Positions 5,884 to 6,146 of a stretch of DNA of 6,146 nt are shown piece after piece. Position numbers and translations under genes: made by a program. This DNA comes from an uncultured Flavobacteriales bacterium (lineage in GTDB: Bacteria > Bacteroidota > Bacteroidia > Flavobacteriales_D > Sanyastnellaceae), in the NCBI GenBank assembly GCA_937996585.1, contig CALKUW010000117.1:1-6146 (forward strand), written 5' to 3'. The notes beneath the pieces were generated by a model. It searched no databases and was not told the DNA's origin. It worked only from the letters and a program-made list of their open reading frames with translations. Each line of letters starts with the position of its first letter. Positions within the stretch are counted from its first letter, which is position 1.

Positions 5884-6146
5884 ATGTCCGACTCACCCCG
5901 TTCCCGACGTCCCCAGCGCACCGGTCGCTCCGGGAACCCCAACCGCAAACGCTCCGAACAAGCCGACGGCGGCACGGAGAAGCGCGGCTTCGGCACCCGC
6001 CAATCCCTGTCCGATGCCCAATCCTTCCACCGCCCCGGCAAGGGTGAATCCGAAGGCCGCGGCCGCAAGACCGGGCCCTCCGGTGGTGGCCGCCGACCGG
6101 GGCCAGGAGGCAAGCCCTTCCGTCCAAAGCCCAAGAAACGGGCGGC
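5884..6146 (+). CDS. N-terminal basic disordered tail of a truncated gene (possibly an RNA-modifying enzyme such as an RluB-type pseudouridine synthase)
   Basis: An ATG at 5884 opens 87 complete codons without a stop to the window edge (two bases of codon 88 remain). The sequence begins MSDSPRSRRPQRTGRSGNPN and ends KPFRPKPKKRA. It has 16 Arg and 8 Lys against 7 acidic residues, plus 17 Gly and 10 Pro, with almost no large hydrophobic residues: certainly disordered and nucleic-acid-binding in character. Bacteroidetes RsuA/RluB-type pseudouridine synthases, and some rRNA methyltransferases and RNA helicases, carry such tails before or after the enzyme domain; with the tail at the N-terminus the first is my preferred guess. 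No catalytic motif is visible, so this is inference from composition. The upstream TATCTTCGC element supports the start. Composition is extreme, but the codon bias (GC-ending) matches the neighbours. Confidence 0.72.
   Translation, partial: MSDSPRSRRPQRTGRSGNPNRKRSEQADGGTEKRGFGTRQSLSDAQSFHRPGKGESEGRGRKTGPSGGGRRPGPGGKPFRPKPKKRA

Noticed and set aside
5463..6134. A 223-codon minus-strand open frame spanning the end of the outer-membrane gene and the last gene
   Set aside because: It overlaps two plus-strand genes antisense, is low-complexity in composition and resembles no family I know; a GC-rich shadow frame.
1..6146. A mobile element, defence island, CRISPR array, tRNA or rRNA gene
   Set aside because: No transposase or integrase motifs, terminal inverted repeats, spaced direct repeats or tRNA-like cloverleaf sequence were found; composition and codon use look uniform across the window.

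Overview
The window looks like a piece of chromosome from a high-GC member of the Bacteroidetes (Bacteroidota), most plausibly a Flavobacteriales-type lineage. Three things point there: a giant secreted protein ending in the type B (gliding-motility-associated) C-terminal domain of the type IX secretion system (T9SS), which is confined to this phylum; two further proteins that resemble conserved families of unknown function I associate with Bacteroidetes; and the absence of Shine-Dalgarno sequences together with TAnnTT(T/C)G-like elements close to start codons. By eye the sequence is clearly GC-rich (about 60% or a little more), which is high for the phylum. No genus can be assigned from this alone.

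Layout. Positions 1-3434 (+) hold the 3' part of a very large modular surface or secreted protein: an SBBP-like beta-propeller region, one PKD domain, five Ig-like 'WSP..GL' modules and a T9SS sorting domain. It converges on a two-gene minus-strand pair after a 21-nt gap. That pair, read leftward, is yraN (UPF0102 nuclease-fold protein, 4778-4407) followed by a membrane-anchored coiled-coil protein (4328-3456). A 48-nt intergenic region then separates yraN from a divergent plus-strand gene (4827-5849) for an exported, probably outer-membrane, protein of a conserved but uncharacterised family. Last comes the start of a plus-strand gene (5884 onward), cut by the window edge after 87 codons of very basic, Arg/Lys/Gly/Pro-rich, disordered sequence of the kind that precedes the catalytic domain of some Bacteroidetes RNA-modifying enzymes.

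How the genes relate. Three of the five products (the T9SS cargo, the anchored coiled-coil protein and the predicted outer-membrane protein) act at or beyond the cell envelope. The other two look like nucleic-acid proteins. I see no evidence that they form one pathway; it reads as ordinary chromosome with conserved genes side by side. There are no RNA genes, mobile elements, CRISPR arrays or convincing terminators. The most distinctive small-scale signal is the mirror-symmetric yraN/outer-membrane-gene start region, where each ATG is preceded at exactly 3 nt by TTCGC in its own orientation, suggesting back-to-back promoters with leaderless or nearly leaderless transcripts. I found no strong evidence for an undescribed multi-gene system.
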